A stretch of 64,000 nucleotides of DNA from Myotis daubentonii (Eukaryota; Chordata; Mammalia; Chiroptera; Vespertilionidae), in contig NC_081847.1 of NCBI RefSeq assembly GCF_963259705.1, positions 94,095,464 through 94,159,463 on the forward strand. The letters run 5' to 3'. Below are positions 42,802 through 54,989 of this stretch, one piece after another. The notes beneath the pieces are model-generated. The model was not told where the DNA came from, did no database searches, and saw only the letters and a list, made by a program, of their open reading frames with translations. Both the position numbers and the translations under genes were made by a program. Each line of letters begins with the position of its first letter. Position 1 is the first letter of the stretch.

Positions 42802-42809
42802 CTGTAGGC

Positions 42810-43021
42810 CAGCGGTTCTCAACCTGTGGGTCGCGACCCCTTTGGCGGTCGAATGACCCTTTCACAGGGGTCGCCTAAGACCATCCTGCCTATCAGATAT
42901 TTACATGACGATTCATCACAGTAGCAACATGACAGTTATGAAGCAGCAATGAAAATAATCTTATGGTTGGGTCACCACATGAAGAAGTGTATTTAAAGGG
43001 CCAGAAGGTAGAGAACCACTG
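42810..43021 (+). mobile_element. SPIN-type hAT element with perfect 8-bp target duplication
   Basis: It begins CAGCGGTTCTCAACCTGTGG and ends GTAGAGAACCACTG. Identical octamers CTGTAGGC lie at 42802-42809 and 43022-43029. It is the short 212-bp subtype with the same internal join (GACCATCCTGCCTATCAG) as the copies at 423 and 35731. This is the best-defined SPIN insertion in the window. Confidence 0.96.
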
Positions 43022-43029
43022 CTGTAGGC

Positions 43030-43555
43030 AGAGAGATTTTGCATCGATATGAAAAGGACTTCCCACTCGCTGGTGGGTTAATGGGACCAGAATGCGCCTC
43101 TTATGGAGGTGACAGTGCGACCCAGGCGGGCAGCTCCCGGCAGCCTCAGGAGCGGTCACTCAGGTGCCTGCCTCCTTCCACTTGTGTTGCTGCCTCCTCG
43201 ACGTGCCCGTGATGTCAGCAAAGGGGGAGAGAGTGCCAGCGGGTCCTGCAGAGAGTGTTGTGTCCAGGCCAGGAGATGGTGGCCATCAGTCCTTCCAGCA
43301 TTAGATGGGCTCCGTCCCAATCCTGCGACCCCCGTGTCACTGCAAGGGAGGCTGGGAGATGCAGTCTTCCTGGGTGGCCGAGAAGAGAGAAAGGACATGG
43401 GGTTCGCTCACAGGCATCGCCTCTGCTAGAGATGTTAAAGCAGGAGGAAGGGAAAAGGTAGGGATTTTATTTTATTTATTTTATTTTTACAAGGTCCTCT
43501 TATTCCCGTCCCTCAGGGGGAAGATAATATCAGCTCTAAATTGCTTCCTGGAATA
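43030..43555. other. Spacer with TTTTA tract
   Basis: ATTTTATTTTATTTATTTTATTTTTA-like tract at 43466-43491, perhaps the tail of an old retroelement. Otherwise nothing recognised. Confidence 0.35.
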
Positions 43556-43776
43556 AGTTCCAGGTGTAACAGGAGGATAGGAGGCCACAGGGACGGCAGT
43601 TAGAAAACGTAGAAAAACCTAATATGTTCCAGTCAGCAGGCGCTGATGGCTGGCCCCGTGGGATGCTGAGTGCATTTTCAACTTCCATCTCAGGACGATT
43701 ACACATCACAGAGGAGTGGACAGGGCCCAAGGACAGCAGGGGGGAAATGAGGTGCCATCTCGGAGAGAGAGGACGG

Positions 43777-43859
43777 TGGCCTGGGAATTTCCGACCTGTG
43801 AGCTCAACATCAATATCTGGGAAGATCTTGGAATCAATCATCAAAGAATCGATTGCATA
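43777..43859 (+). pseudogene. CR1/L3 reverse transcriptase motif fragment
   Basis: The best-preserved part of the LINE above: PGNFRPVSSTSISGKILESI, then IKESIA and a stop. In intact CR1-type proteins this lies in the finger/palm part of the reverse transcriptase. No catalytic YxDD box is recognisable downstream. Confidence 0.6.
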
Positions 43860-44228
43860 ACACCCGGAAGAACGTAAAATACTAAGTCGCCATCAGGAAA
43901 GCTTTGCAAAGAGCCAACGGCGCCGGGACCATTTAAGTCCCCCCGTGATTGTGAGAGGCTACATCCACCAGGGGAACCGATAGAGGAGGTCTGGCTCCAT
44001 TTTAGTAAAGATTGGGACTTTTTAAACCAGGCGCTGTCTTTGACACGTTAGAAGAGCGTGCTCCCCTCTGCCCTTCCGCGGGGAGTTATCCAGGGCCCGG
44101 TGTCAGCCTGGGGGGCGTACTGAGTGCTGTCCCAGGGGTACTGGGGCCACAGTCTATCTGACTCAAGAACCGTATCGATGGCCGGATGAAGGAAGAGGAC
44201 CACGCTCCTTACATGTGCCGCTGGCCCT

Positions 44229-44243
44229 AAGGGATGTGTGTGC

Positions 44244-44278
<35 letters not shown>

Positions 44279-44283
44279 GGGGG
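44229..44283. repeat. (GT)n microsatellite followed by G8
   Basis: GTGTGTGCGTGC then about 15 GT units and a G-run, located inside the CR1/L3 remnant. Confidence 0.9.
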
Positions 44284-44439
44284 TGTTCCTCTGCGGGACA
44301 GAAATAGCTGTAACCTGGCCTCCACTCGTTTAGAAAATCGGTCCAATTTAACAGGGACAAGTGTGAAGTGGCACCGGGCCCCCAGCCCTGGAACAGAGCC
44401 TCGGGCATACGTGATGCTCAGCAAATATCTGAAGGACCG

Positions 44440-44458
44440 TCCCCCCCCCCCCCCCCCG
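44440..44458. repeat. Poly-C run
   Basis: About 17 consecutive C bases ending in GCG. Confidence 0.85.
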
Positions 44459-44830
44459 CGTGAGGATCAGAGTGTGATAATGACGCAGAGGTGCCCTGTA
44501 AATCACACAGTGCCTGGCAAATGGTCAAGGTCTGCATCCATGCAAGGGACGTTATGATTAGAAGCAAGGAAATACGTCCTGGGAGGCAATGTTAAAGGAA
44601 CCGGAGCTGTTTAATCAAGAAAAGAGAATAAGGGATGATTTCACAGTGAACATTTTATAAAGCTTTTAACAAGAGATGATTATCTCTTCTCTATGTGTGT
44701 CAAGGAAAAACGGGTTTGACCGCTACAAGATGGATTTTAGCTAGACGCGAGGAAGAAACTCCTTATCGAGGGCGGGCCCGCCTAAGGGATGACGGCCTTT
44801 TCAGTTCAATGGGGCTCCCGAGACCAGGGG

Positions 44831-45745
44831 CTCTGCAGGTCCTGGCATCTCCCTAGTGTCCGGCGCAGGATGGGACACTGTCTGCCCATGCATATATTTA
44901 CTGTATATGCACAGTAAGTATTTGTTGGATGACTCAATGTCAGGGGCATAGAATATTTGCTCAGAACTCAGGGAGTCATTATTCTCAGAGACCTTAATAA
45001 ATAAGGGTGACTTATTCTAGGAGATAAAATGATCTTTCCAACATTGAGCTCATGATTCTATTTCTGTAAAAAAACGTAAAAATATTTCTGATATGGTCTC
45101 ACTCTAGTCCTGGCCGTGGCTCTGTCAATGCCGATGGACGAGGCTGTTGGTGAGAGGAGAAAGGAAACGGGATCTTACTGATTTCACTCCCACGCGCACC
45201 GCTTACGAGTCCCAGAACCTTAGAAAGAAGAGGCGAGGAGGTGCTCCTCAGGTTTCCCGCTCACATCGGATCTGCCTGCATCTCGGCTGGTAGCTGGCAC
45301 CCCTGCTTGTCTAGACCCAGGCCACGAGCGCCTCGCCAGCGGCTTGACGCTGGGACGTTACCTTCCTGGCCCTGCGCTCAGGCTCGGGAGGGGCCAGTCG
45401 GTCCTCAGCCCCATTGCTCGGGTGTTTATTCCTGACGGTCCCAGTTGAGATTCTAGACTAATTTTTCCGCCACTGAAGCCCATTTTTCCTTTCAAATTAT
45501 TACAGAGTTAATATATATCTTGTTCAAATGACACGCGCTATTTAGTTTTTCAGTAAAGCCCAGCATGTTACACAGTGTTGTAGAAGGATGCCCAGAGAGT
45601 CATTCTTAGGGGCAGTCAGGCCGGAGGCTTCCTTGCAGCATCTGACATTGTCATCGGTGGCTTGGAGTGGGTGGTGCTCATAGCTTTTCTTAGCAGCTGG
45701 ACAAGAGGATGAACTGAGCCTGCGTGGAACCATATAATCGAAGGC
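44831..45745. other. Spacer, no gene seen
   Basis: 'GTAAGTATTTGTTGGATGAC' at 44913 resembles the L2/MIR 3' end. Otherwise nothing recognised. Confidence 0.35.
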
Positions 45746-45870
45746 AGGGGTTCTAACTGGGGCCCCTGCACTGGCCTTCGACGGGTCCGTGAAGCCCATG
45801 GGGTCAGAACACATTTCCCGTGTACATAGGTAGGTGCTCCCTCCCGGGGAGTGTCCACTGGTTGAGAAAG
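45746..45870 (+). mobile_element. Possible hAT-Charlie relic
   Basis: It begins CAGGGGTTCTAACTGGGGCC, then GGTCCGTGAAGCCCATGGGG, and ends CCACTGGTTGAGAAAG. The pattern resembles old MER-type hAT elements with GGGGTTCTTAACCTGGGG starts, but the body is too diverged to name. Confidence 0.35.
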
Positions 45871-48319
45871 ACTATCCGAGGGTTTTAGGAGAAAGTCAAG
45901 TGCAAGAGTGTTGGAATATTTCCACACGGAGGGAGGGCCTAGCAGAGAAAGTGCATTGGGACGATTTGTGTCCTAGGGGGTAGCTATGCAGATGGCTGTT
46001 CCAACATGGGAGTCAGACGGGTAGTCACTTGTCATGTGAGAGTTCTCTCCGTTGGCAGAAAGCCAGCCAGCGAAGCCGGTGGAAGTGTAGGCTGGTCCCA
46101 GGAGGATGGATGCTGGCAAAAAGGTGGGGAGAATGTACGTCAGCCCCAAACCCAGAGGTCCACGCAAAATTATTTTATTTTCCAAAATGGTGTAGTTCTA
46201 TTAGAACCCCTATCCCACTGGACTCATAGGAAACAATCTCAATTATTTCAAAGCCTCGCTCCATTTTAAGCCGTGATGAGGTTCTCAAGAATGGACACAA
46301 TGTCAAGGCATAGAGAGAGCCTTTGGAGGTTGATCATGTCTTCACAAGTCACTGATGACATGTCTATTATTCAGTCTACGTCTGGGCAAATGGGCACAGT
46401 AACCGGTGAGAATGATGGGGCTGACGAGTTGTTTCCATGTGTGATGGGCACGGGGTCTTGATGGGAGAGCTGTAACTCAGAAAATCCGACACCAAGGAGT
46501 TTTTGGGAGTCTAGGCGGTGGGTCTGACTCAGCAGCAGAGGGATTGAGGGAGACTCTAACCCAGCAGCCATGCCCGGGCCGGGCTAGGTCAGGGCGCTGC
46601 TGGAGCAGCAGGATGTGCTGAGGCATTTGACATCGCCTGGCCCTTATGCGGAACTGGCTCGGGAGCTGGGGCGGAACTGAGTCTGGAAAAGAGGAACACA
46701 ATACACCTCCCTGTGAAGGGCTGGGGAGGCTGAGGCCAAAGGCATGACCACAGACACCAGGAAGAGCCTGTGCAAGCTTGGTGGCCACCGATAAGTCTCT
46801 ATCTGCCTTGAACTGTGATGCCTCCATTTAAGAACAAAATCGTGTGTCAACTTGCTTCAACCTTCAGTTCTTGCCGTTCTCCAACTATTGGATAGAAATA
46901 TTTTACTTGGCAATATTTTAAAATAACCTTGTAAACTTCAAAGTTTCTGTTTAAAGTGGAAAGGCTTTTTGACTGCAAATACATTGGGGCCAACTGGTCT
47001 AGCAATGGTGGCAACCTGTGGAGAAAAAACAGCAAAAGCATCGAGAGTGACGATGGTGTCCGTAATGCACCGCGATTCCTCGGATGTTCCCTTAGTACTG
47101 GTGCTGCGACCTTCATCATTAGTATCTGAAGAGAATGGAAGCCTGATGAATGAAAATGGTGTCTTTGCTCAAGTTGCCCATCGCTTAAAGAACCTGGGGG
47201 ACCAGACAGTGGGGAAGTCCACAGTATCCGGGGTAAACTAAGGCAGGAAAAGATCAAGCAGTTTGTTCCACTCATGGAACAAATCCATTCATGGCTCCTT
47301 TGTGGAGAAGAGACCGAGGCCAGCGTCCCTCTTTCCCAGTTCTTCCTCGAGTTAAGTATTAGATGCCGCCATCCCCCCAACCTAATAATGTGTAATAGTT
47401 TCCAAATATGTGTTCTCCTTTTTCTTCATTTACTCCTCCTCCCTTGTTCCTTTTTCCTCAAACGAGAACAATTCCTATCAGAGTAATACTATACTTATAT
47501 TTTTAGCTTCACTTTGCAGTTGGGGAAATGGTGATGAGAGCTTCGGCAATGCCCTTGTCTCAGGCAGGATAAGGGGCAAATGTTCCTGGGATTTATTTTC
47601 ATCCTTAGATGCCCCGGTTATGTAATATTCAGAGCAATGTCCTCTGAAAAGTGTCTCTCTTGGAGGCTTCTGCATTTAGAACGACGCTTCTCTACTTAAA
47701 AAAAGAGATTTAACAATCCCCTTTCAACCTGTAAGTATCCCAAATGAAGTTTCATTTCCATTTAAAGAATGTAGGGTTGGAAATTTTAGGGTGGGTCTAC
47801 TAGGAGGCCTGGACACATGAAGGTAGCTGGGGAAATATCATATTAGGAGGGCAGGGGAGATAAAAGGGGAGCTTCATGCCCTAAAGGTAGATATGACTTA
47901 CCATTTACTGGTAAAAATGATGTGCAGTAACATATTCCCATTCCAAGTTATTTCTCCATTCTCACCAGAGCCAGTTCTGCAGGGACTTAGTTTTATCCCA
48001 GCTGTTATTAGTCTAGATTTCTCCCTAACAGCAGCACTAACAGCAGAACCTAAACTCACCACGGTTTTCTGAGCACAGAAAAGCTAAGTTCTCCTAATTT
48101 AAAAAGCTAATTTCCTTAAAGCCATGCAGCTCGTGCGAGAGAGAAGCCAAACCCAGGCCGCTGGCCCCGGGTCTTTCATCTTCTCTCTGGACAAGCCGTC
48201 CTCTCGGCTCCTTTGCAAGTCACCTGGTCTCTTCTTCTCCACCCACCTCGTGCCTCAGGCCTGTCCATTCCCCTTGCCGGCGTTTTCTCCCACAGCCCTT
48301 CTCCCTTTAGGAGCTGCTA
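45871..48319. other. Spacer, no gene seen
   Basis: Mixed composition. Minus-strand frames near 45973-46185 and 46847-47380 and a plus frame at 46969-47241 lack recognisable domains or splice context. I do not call them genes. Confidence 0.4.
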
Positions 48320-48323
48320 TTAA

Positions 48324-48669
48324 CACATTTCGTCTGCTCAGGAGTTTTCTCGTGTTTTGTGCGCCACCTGTTACGGACCGCTCACGAGTGTTCTCGTTTT
48401 TCACGCCCGTGGAAAAAGGAGCGAATCTAGATACTTATGTAAATTTTGTTTGGTCCCTCTTCATAGAGGAAAATGTTTTACGCAGCACCATATGTTAAAG
48501 AAGTACTAGGAACTTCAATTGTTTAATTGTTTTTGTAAATAAAAATATTATAATTATTGAAAAACAACACCTAAAGTGCATTATGATGATTTAAATAACG
48601 TGCAGTTTGCCCCAAAAACGTGCGGTCCCTGGCGTATGTCTTGGAGATTTCTATGTGGTACGCAGTGTG
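48324..48669. mobile_element. piggyBac-type MITE flanked by TTAA
   Basis: TTAA lies at 48320-48323 and again at 48670-48673. The termini are inverted: the left reads CACATTTCGTCTGCTC and the right, complemented, reads CACACTGCGTACCACA (8 of the first 10 bases match). The duplicated TTAA target and CACA-type ends are the signature of piggyBac elements, which have been active in vespertilionid bats. The 346-bp body is noncoding, with an AT-rich centre. Confidence 0.75.
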
Positions 48670-48689
48670 TTAAGATAAAGTCTCTCCTA

Positions 48690-49090
48690 CTTGCCTCCGG
48701 CCTCCGTGGTCCTCTCTAACCTCGGTGGCACACTTCCGCTTTCTGAGACGGTGCGCCCACACAGCCTTCCTCTGAACACAGGTCATGAACGGTCCCATCC
48801 GGACACTGACAGAGCCGCCTCCCTTGCCTGGCATTGCAGGCGGTCCCCAAGGCCGCCCACCTGCCTAACCTCCTCTCCCGTCGCCCTGCCTGCAGCCCCT
48901 GCTTCAGCGAGTCCAGGAATACATGGAACCCGCCATTGCCTTTGCCCTCCTGCCTCAATATCTTCTTTCCTTCTCATCACTGTTGTGAACCCGCGTGCTC
49001 TCCACAGCTAAGCTGAAGTCTCAGCTTCCCTTCGAACTTCCCTTCTCCCAACTCCTACAGCACTTACCTATCACAGTTGTAGAGTATTTT
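48690..49090 (+). mobile_element. L2 LINE 3' fragment
   Basis: 'GCCTGCAGCCCCTGCTTCAG', 'CTCCTGCCTCAATATCTTCT', 'GCTGAAGTCTCAGCTTCCCT' and 'TCCTACAGCACTTACCTATC' suggest the L2 3' ORF2/UTR order. Diverged. Confidence 0.4.
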
Positions 49091-50395
49091 AAAAAAATTC
49101 TCTTTGGGAAGAACTATTGGAATTTGTGCCTGACATGAGAGGAGGCTTGTATAGGAAAAGATCCCTTTGCAGATGTGTTCTCTTCCTCAAGGCGGAAAAG
49201 ACAGACGTCGGCGTCACGATAATATTGAGGATTCACACAGTGATTGTGTTGGTTGAAAGTTTTCATGAGCCGAAAGATAACCCAGCAAAGGTGGGTGGGA
49301 TTGACTCAACTGGGCGGACCCAACTAGAAGATGGTTCTGATTTGTTGAACTTTCCCCTCCTGCTAGTACGTTAGATAGGTGGTTGAACACATAGTCACGA
49401 GTCACCCTCTCCACTGCCTACATCCTGAGAAGAAATCGGCCGTCTGAGAAAAGACCCCTGTTTCTGAGGCAACAGGCAAGGACCGGAGTGGGAGGCCAGT
49501 GTTCCGATGGCCAGACTGAGCTCTCAGCCCTGGTCACAGGCAGCAGCTGCTGTCGTTTGCTCCCTCCCCTCTGTCACAGTGGTGCCGGGGTTTACCTCAC
49601 TGTCTGGCATCCCCTGGGAAGGGGGAGAGGGCACCACGCTCTGTATGTGTGCACTGGGGACTCGATAGATAAATTTGTTGCTACAAGTCATGTCAACAAG
49701 TCTTCTCTTCCGTCCAACCTGTACTTCATGATCCTCCCCCGGGAGAACCCTTGTTTAACGTTAGCTACTGTCCTTGTGTGGTTAACCCGCCTGGGGAAGC
49801 ACAGCTCCCATCATTTCTGAAGGCAGCACGTGAACAAGAGCACAGAAAGCCACCGGCATCGACGCTCACACTAGAAATTCCTACAGTTAATGACGGTGTG
49901 TCACGGTGTTCTCCCTGAAATTCTCGCACTGCAAGAAGGAATAGAGAATTCATAAAGACCCCAGCTAGATTTTGGCGGATTAAAAATCCCCGTGAGAAGT
50001 TTGGTGAGAGACGCCGGAGAAGAGGAACTTTGACTCGAGAGCATGTAGGGAGATCGCGGTTGCCGTGGGAGGATTTTGAAAGGTATATAAGTTCAGGGTA
50101 CAGATGGGACTGAAATAAAGGCTGGGCATCTAAGGGTGGTCCAGAGTGGCTCTGGGTGGGGCTTTTGACCTTGAGCTGAGTGAGTACCTGGGAATGAGAG
50201 GGTTCCAGAAGGGGCTCCAGGAGGCCGGCTCACGTGTGGCAGGCTGTGGCTCTCCACCACGACACCCGCTGGCTTCAAGATGTGTTTAGAACGGACGGTT
50301 TTATTCTTACAAAGCATTTTGAAATTTTGAGTGAAATTTTTTTTTGAAATGTGTGCATAGCTGACATTTGTCATTTCTAGCCCATAGATTTTTAG
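49091..50395. other. Spacer, no gene seen
   Basis: Nothing recognisable as an exon, RNA or repeat. Confidence 0.35.
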
Positions 50396-50399
50396 TGTG

Positions 50400-50790
50400 G
50401 ATTTGTTCATTACTCATTAATGAATTAATTTGTTAACTCATTAATTCTTTCACTATGTATAAAGCATGTGTTAAACTCCGAGGCTGTGAACTATGAATAA
50501 GGTCAGGCTTCCCTTAAGAATTTTATTACCTAGAAGAGGAAGAGATAGTCATTTAAAGAAATGCACTAACATGTTGTAGATGCTTATAAAAGTAGGTATG
50601 GGATTCCTGGTGTCAACGAGAGAGAAAGAGGGAGAGAGAAAGCCTGGCCCCTGGGATGTGGGAATGCCCAGAAAGAAAATTCATTGAGGAAAAAATTCTT
50701 GGACTGAACTTTGAAAAGATAATTATCAGAGAAACACATGAGTAGGCACGAGGAGCAGAGGGGGAGAAGGCATTCTAGGCAGAGGGCTAA
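50400..50790 (-). mobile_element. L2 LINE 3' fragment
   Basis: 'TCATTAATTCTTTCACTATG', 'AACTCCGAGGCTGTGAACTA', 'AAGGTCAGGCTTCCCTTAAG' and 'TTGAGGAAAAAATTCTTGGA' fit antisense L2 3' order, heavily diverged. Confidence 0.45.
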
Positions 50791-51685
50791 GTAGGACTAC
50801 TTGGTTCTTCATCCTAAACATCGATTGAGTTGCCCTACTTTCATTGCTGTGCTAGAAATAGCTCACAGATGCCAGACGTTCATTTGATAGATGGTAGAAT
50901 GTCATTCTCCACTACTTTTTCTTCCTATGACCGCATAGGGAGTCGATCTGTTTGACATTTTGGTCATACTTAGGCTATCCCAGACTTTGCGCTTGTCATA
51001 AGCTGAAGACTTGCCTTTGTACAGAAGAACTAGAAGGTTTGAGATCTGTACATTGTACAAATCTAAGTTCTCAGCTACCTGTTTCTGTACCACAAACCAA
51101 AACCGAACGTATTGGCTTCAAGACAACCTTATATCATCTCTCCACGCTCCGCGGCTTGACCAGCTCGCCTGAGGGCTCTTGCCTGTGTCTCATGTGATCG
51201 GAGTTAGACACAGAGGCAGGTGGAGACACTTGAAGACTCGACTGGGCTGGACACCCAGTGGCTTTGTCGCTGCCCGGCCGGCCACCTCAGCTGGCAGGGC
51301 TGGTGCGGGGGGCCAGCAGGCACCCTCTCTGTGCTGGGACCTCCCCTTAGCACGGCCAGAGCGGGTCGTTTGCCTTTTTACACAGGAGACGGCTTCTCTC
51401 AGAGCAAAAGCTGTATGGTTCCTCGTGACATAACATCCTTGGAAGTCGCGCTGAGTGACTTCTGCCATGTTCTACTGCCACACATTCACGTGGACGAGGA
51501 CTATGTCCCAGGCCGTGGACACCAGGAGGCATGGTTTTCGGGCTGCGGGGGGATCTTTGTAGAGCAGTCACCTTAGTCTGCGTTTCACCTCTAAAAACTC
51601 ATGTCATTCCACATGGAACACACACCCGCCTTTCTCTGAAAGCCACCCCTCCCCCCCACACACGTTCTGCCTCTGTCGGGCATTA
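50791..51685. other. Spacer, no gene seen
   Basis: Nothing recognisable. Confidence 0.35.
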
Positions 51686-51689
51686 GGTT

Positions 51690-52015
51690 CAGTGTTCTGG
51701 TTACCTATTGCCGTATAACAAAGCTCTTTAAAACCCAGCGGCTTCAAACAGCCATCATTTTCTTGTTACAATTGTATGGGGTGTGGGCTCCTCTGGGAGG
51801 ACCTCCTGCCCCTGTGATGTTGGCGCAGGTTGTGTCAGGCGTGGCTGGGCGGCGAGGTCAGCATCGCTCACGGTGTGGCCCTTGGCACCGAGCGAGAGAC
51901 CTGTGGGTGCTTGCTCCCGGGGGGCTCAGGGCCGGTTCAGCCTCCACCAGGACCAGCGTCCAGCCGGTCTCAGCCCGTGCACATAGGGGACCCATGGGGT
52001 TTCGTTTCAGTTGAC
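51690..52015 (+). mobile_element. Old LTR-like repeat, same family as 27771
   Basis: 'TCTGGTTACCTATTGCCGTA', 'TAACAAAGCTCTTTAAAACC' and 'CAGCGGCTTCAAACAGCCAT' match the TTCTGTTGCTGTGTAACAAA / TAGTGGCTTAAAACAACA start of a common mammalian repeat. The family name is uncertain. Confidence 0.45.
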
Positions 52016-53500
52016 ACCATGTCTGCCGTGGGAGTTTAGGGCTAACGGGGGCCCAGGGACGGAACGGTGCGCGCTTCTGGAAGTCTCCTCACGCCCACAC
52101 ATGGTGGAGAGACCAGGTTTCCAGCTCGGGCTCCGTCTCACTTACCACCCCCACCCACCAGCTCTTAGTCACCGTAGCTGGGGTGATGCTCTCTTTCGTG
52201 CATGTGCTCTCTGGCCTCCATTCATGACGAAGCAGTAAACAGACGTGCGCACCATAAAAGGAAGCCGTTCACGCCCAGCCATTGCTCCCTTTGCAGCCTC
52301 TGGCCAGAGCCGCCAGGACCCATTCACCGTCTCCATTTGCATCCTGTTTACCCTCTTCTTCCCGCCCACACACGGGGCGGGGGGGGGGGGCATGTGGTGG
52401 TGAGAACGTGAGAACAAACCAGGAGTTGCCCCTCACCCTGAGCAGCTGGTTGTCCCAGCCGGAGAGGGGAGGGTTGACAAATAGCCAGGTCACAGCTCGG
52501 AAGCTAACGCCGGCCCGGAGGAAGGTGCAAACTGCGTGTTACAGGAGCCCGGGCCGGGAGGCCCACGTCTGCTTTCTGTCTGTCCTCTCCTGCTGGCCCT
52601 GGACCAATGGCTAAGTTCACACTTCAACTTCCCCACATGTCGGATGAGGAAAACACACCTTCTTTTACACGTCGCAGGCTCGGGGTTACATAGCCACAGA
52701 TTCCGAACTGCCCTGGACACTACAGCGTGTGGAATGTGGAGGGCAGGCAAGGCGGTTTAGATCCGCATGTGTGTGCGTGTGCATGTATGTACGTGTGCCT
52801 GTGTGTGTGCGTGTGCGTGCTATGGCGTTCTGAACGAGGCCGCGGGGGTAATGCACCGAGGCCCAGGACCACCGATTTTCTCTCCATCCGCGATGGCCGG
52901 GCTGTGCTCTCGCTGGAGGGGCATCAGCGGCGTCCCCTGTCCCGTGGTGCCTCTGCTCTGAGTCACACTGTGTGTCCTGAGACCAGCGGCAGCTGAACCG
53001 CTGGGAGTGGAGCTCGCGAGGACGTGGGGGAATGAACTCGCGGCTTAACGAGCACTGGCGAGAGAAGGCCACAGGTGGACCCTGTGTGAGCCACGGCAGC
53101 CCATTGCTTTCCTCGCACACCTCGCTGGGGCGTCAGTTGTGTTCTCGGAAAATTTACCAGCACGACGAGTTCTTCTTAGGAGAGCATCCCGAACGTAATG
53201 CTGTGCTCAATAAGCCTGTTGCATAAAAGGTTATCATGTAATTTTTATCGTTATAAGTCTCCGGTGCTTCTGGAACTTACCCTCAAAATCATATTTTGAA
53301 GCATTGTGTTTCAAAATAAGTTCCAAAAAGCTGTGGTTTCAAATCCCATACCTCAGTTTATCCTTCGGAACAAGGCTTGCTGATTTCCCCAGAAGTTCTT
53401 TCTATAAACCAACGTTCTAAAAGGACGTAGTGGTATTTTCCCTGTAGCGTTTCATCTTTGACTAATGTTTTAATTGTTTCTTTTTTCTATTGTTGTCTGT
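52016..53500. other. Spacer with GT-rich tract, no gene seen
   Basis: A G12 run lies at 52379-52390 and GT-rich sequence at 52767-52822. 'CAACTTCCCCACATGTCGGA' near 52627 could be part of a MIR. No gene supported. Confidence 0.35.
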
Positions 53501-53507
53501 GTGATAT

Positions 53508-53722
53508 GCTGGACTATGCGTAGGCTTTGGAATTAGACAAATTAGAGTCTGAATTCCAACTGTTGCCAGTACTAGCTGTGATCATGGACAGATCACATAG
53601 AGTTTCTAAGCAATGATTTTTTTTGTGTGGTGTTGACATGATTTGCAATAAGGTAGTTACAAGGGACTTAACACAGCGTCTGTCACATAGTAGGAACTCA
53701 ATAATCAACTCCAGCTATTACT
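53508..53722 (+). mobile_element. MIR SINE
   Basis: 'TTTGGAATTAGACAAATTAG', 'CCAGTACTAGCTGTGATCAT', 'GTTACAAGGGACTTAACACA' and 'TCACATAGTAGGAACTCAAT' follow the MIR consensus from head to L2-like tail. Nearly full length, strongly diverged. Confidence 0.75.
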
Positions 53723-54985
53723 ATTGTCATCACAAGAATGGCCAAGTCCCTGGTTTAGACTCTCTACCCTAATTTGAGGTCTGTGTGACAATTTCACCTG
53801 ACCTTGTTTCATCCGTGTCTGTGGTTGCTCTTCTTATCTGAAGGCCCATTATGAAGAGCTAATTTCAGGCTGGTGAGTTCTGCCTGGTGGGAAACTAACA
53901 AATGAACTAAGCATATGTTTCACAAGAGATTCCATATGTATGTGTCTACAAAAGCATAATTGTTACCAAGGAAAGGAGCTTGTCGCAAACAGTTCATTTC
54001 ATGAGATAAAACAGGAAGACAACAAGCGATACTTCACCATTCAATTCCATGGAGCACAAATCCTCAAGAAATGACACAAGATCTTATGATTGTCTGCGTT
54101 ACACTAAAAAAAAAAAAGGACTGGACTGTGAAACAGCCATTCACAACATGGGATATTGCATGGGAGCAAACTGGGGGAAGGAAGCAGCTTTCTAGGAATT
54201 CCTAATCGCGAGAATTTAAACACCATGGCTGGAGGAGCTGGCCGTGGTGCAACCTGACTAAGCCTGGAATGTTCCATTGGATTAAAACATTGGTTCAGGG
54301 AGGGAGGGATCCTCAGAAGGAAGCTTTTCCGGGCTCCCTCTTGCTCTGTCTGTGCCGGGGGCGTTGTGTTTTGTTTGCCAAGACCAGCTGCTTCCTCGCT
54401 GGCCAGGATTCCCGTCAGCCGCCCGGGGCTGCGTCTCTGATGGGGGGCGGAATTGGTCCCTCAGGTGCACGGGCAGCTGTGGGGCCCCAGGCTGGGCAGG
54501 AGGCTGAGGCTGAGCTGCCTGGAGGCCTGGATGGCTGCGTCTCCCGCTGTCCCTTCCCCGGATCTCTTCTTGGATCTTCCACAGACGTGACCTGTGCCAG
54601 CTGCGCCCGAGCTCCCTGCTCTGCGGCCCCCAGGATCCGGGCTGGGGACAGAGGGCTGACTCGGGGGGAGATGCCAGCCATCCTTGTCCACAGGGACTCC
54701 TGGAGCAGCTCCTCATCAGACCAGACCCCGAGACGGGTTAAGACTTTATCTGCTAAGCGTGAGATCTGTTGCTGGCACACGAGCAAATCCCACGCTGCCT
54801 CAGCACAGCGCCACACACATTCTTAAATTTTAGTGTAAAATGTGCCGTTAATTAAGCACCAGCAGCATTCCTCCATCCGCGCCGTGTGGTGCTGGGTGAT
54901 GGGAGACGGAGCAGGAAGCTGAGACCTGCTCGAAAAGCCTGGGTCAGGTCATCATGGCGAATCTTGTCCCCCGCCCACCTGAGTG
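53723..54985. other. Spacer, no gene seen
   Basis: An A11 run lies at about 54106-54117. A frame of 185 codons at 54269-54826 is overlapped by long frames on the other strand and has no domain. Confidence 0.4.
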
Positions 54986-54989
54986 GACC

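Larger units (their letters stand above)
43560..44830 (+). mobile_element. Ancient CR1/L3-clade LINE remnant
   Basis: A frame at 43777-43859 reads WPGNFRPVSSTSISGKILES, then IIKESIA. This is the reverse transcriptase segment NYRPVSLTS.PGKI.E.I of CR1-like LINEs. Further on, TTAAAGGAACCGGAGCTGTT followed by TAATCAAGAAAAGAGAATAA recalls the LKELGLFNLEKRRLRGD region of the same ORF2. Stops and a GT microsatellite interrupt the frame. The exact limits are uncertain. This is a fossil of a LINE class that is long extinct in mammals. Confidence 0.55.

Noticed and set aside
45973..46185. 70-codon minus frame with a hydrophobic segment that could pass as a membrane protein
   Set aside because: No family match, no upstream exon or promoter, and surrounding sequence looks like decayed repeat. 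Too short to support.
54269..54826. 185-codon plus-strand frame
   Set aside because: Minus-strand frames of 133-144 codons cover the same DNA, and no domain is visible in any of them.
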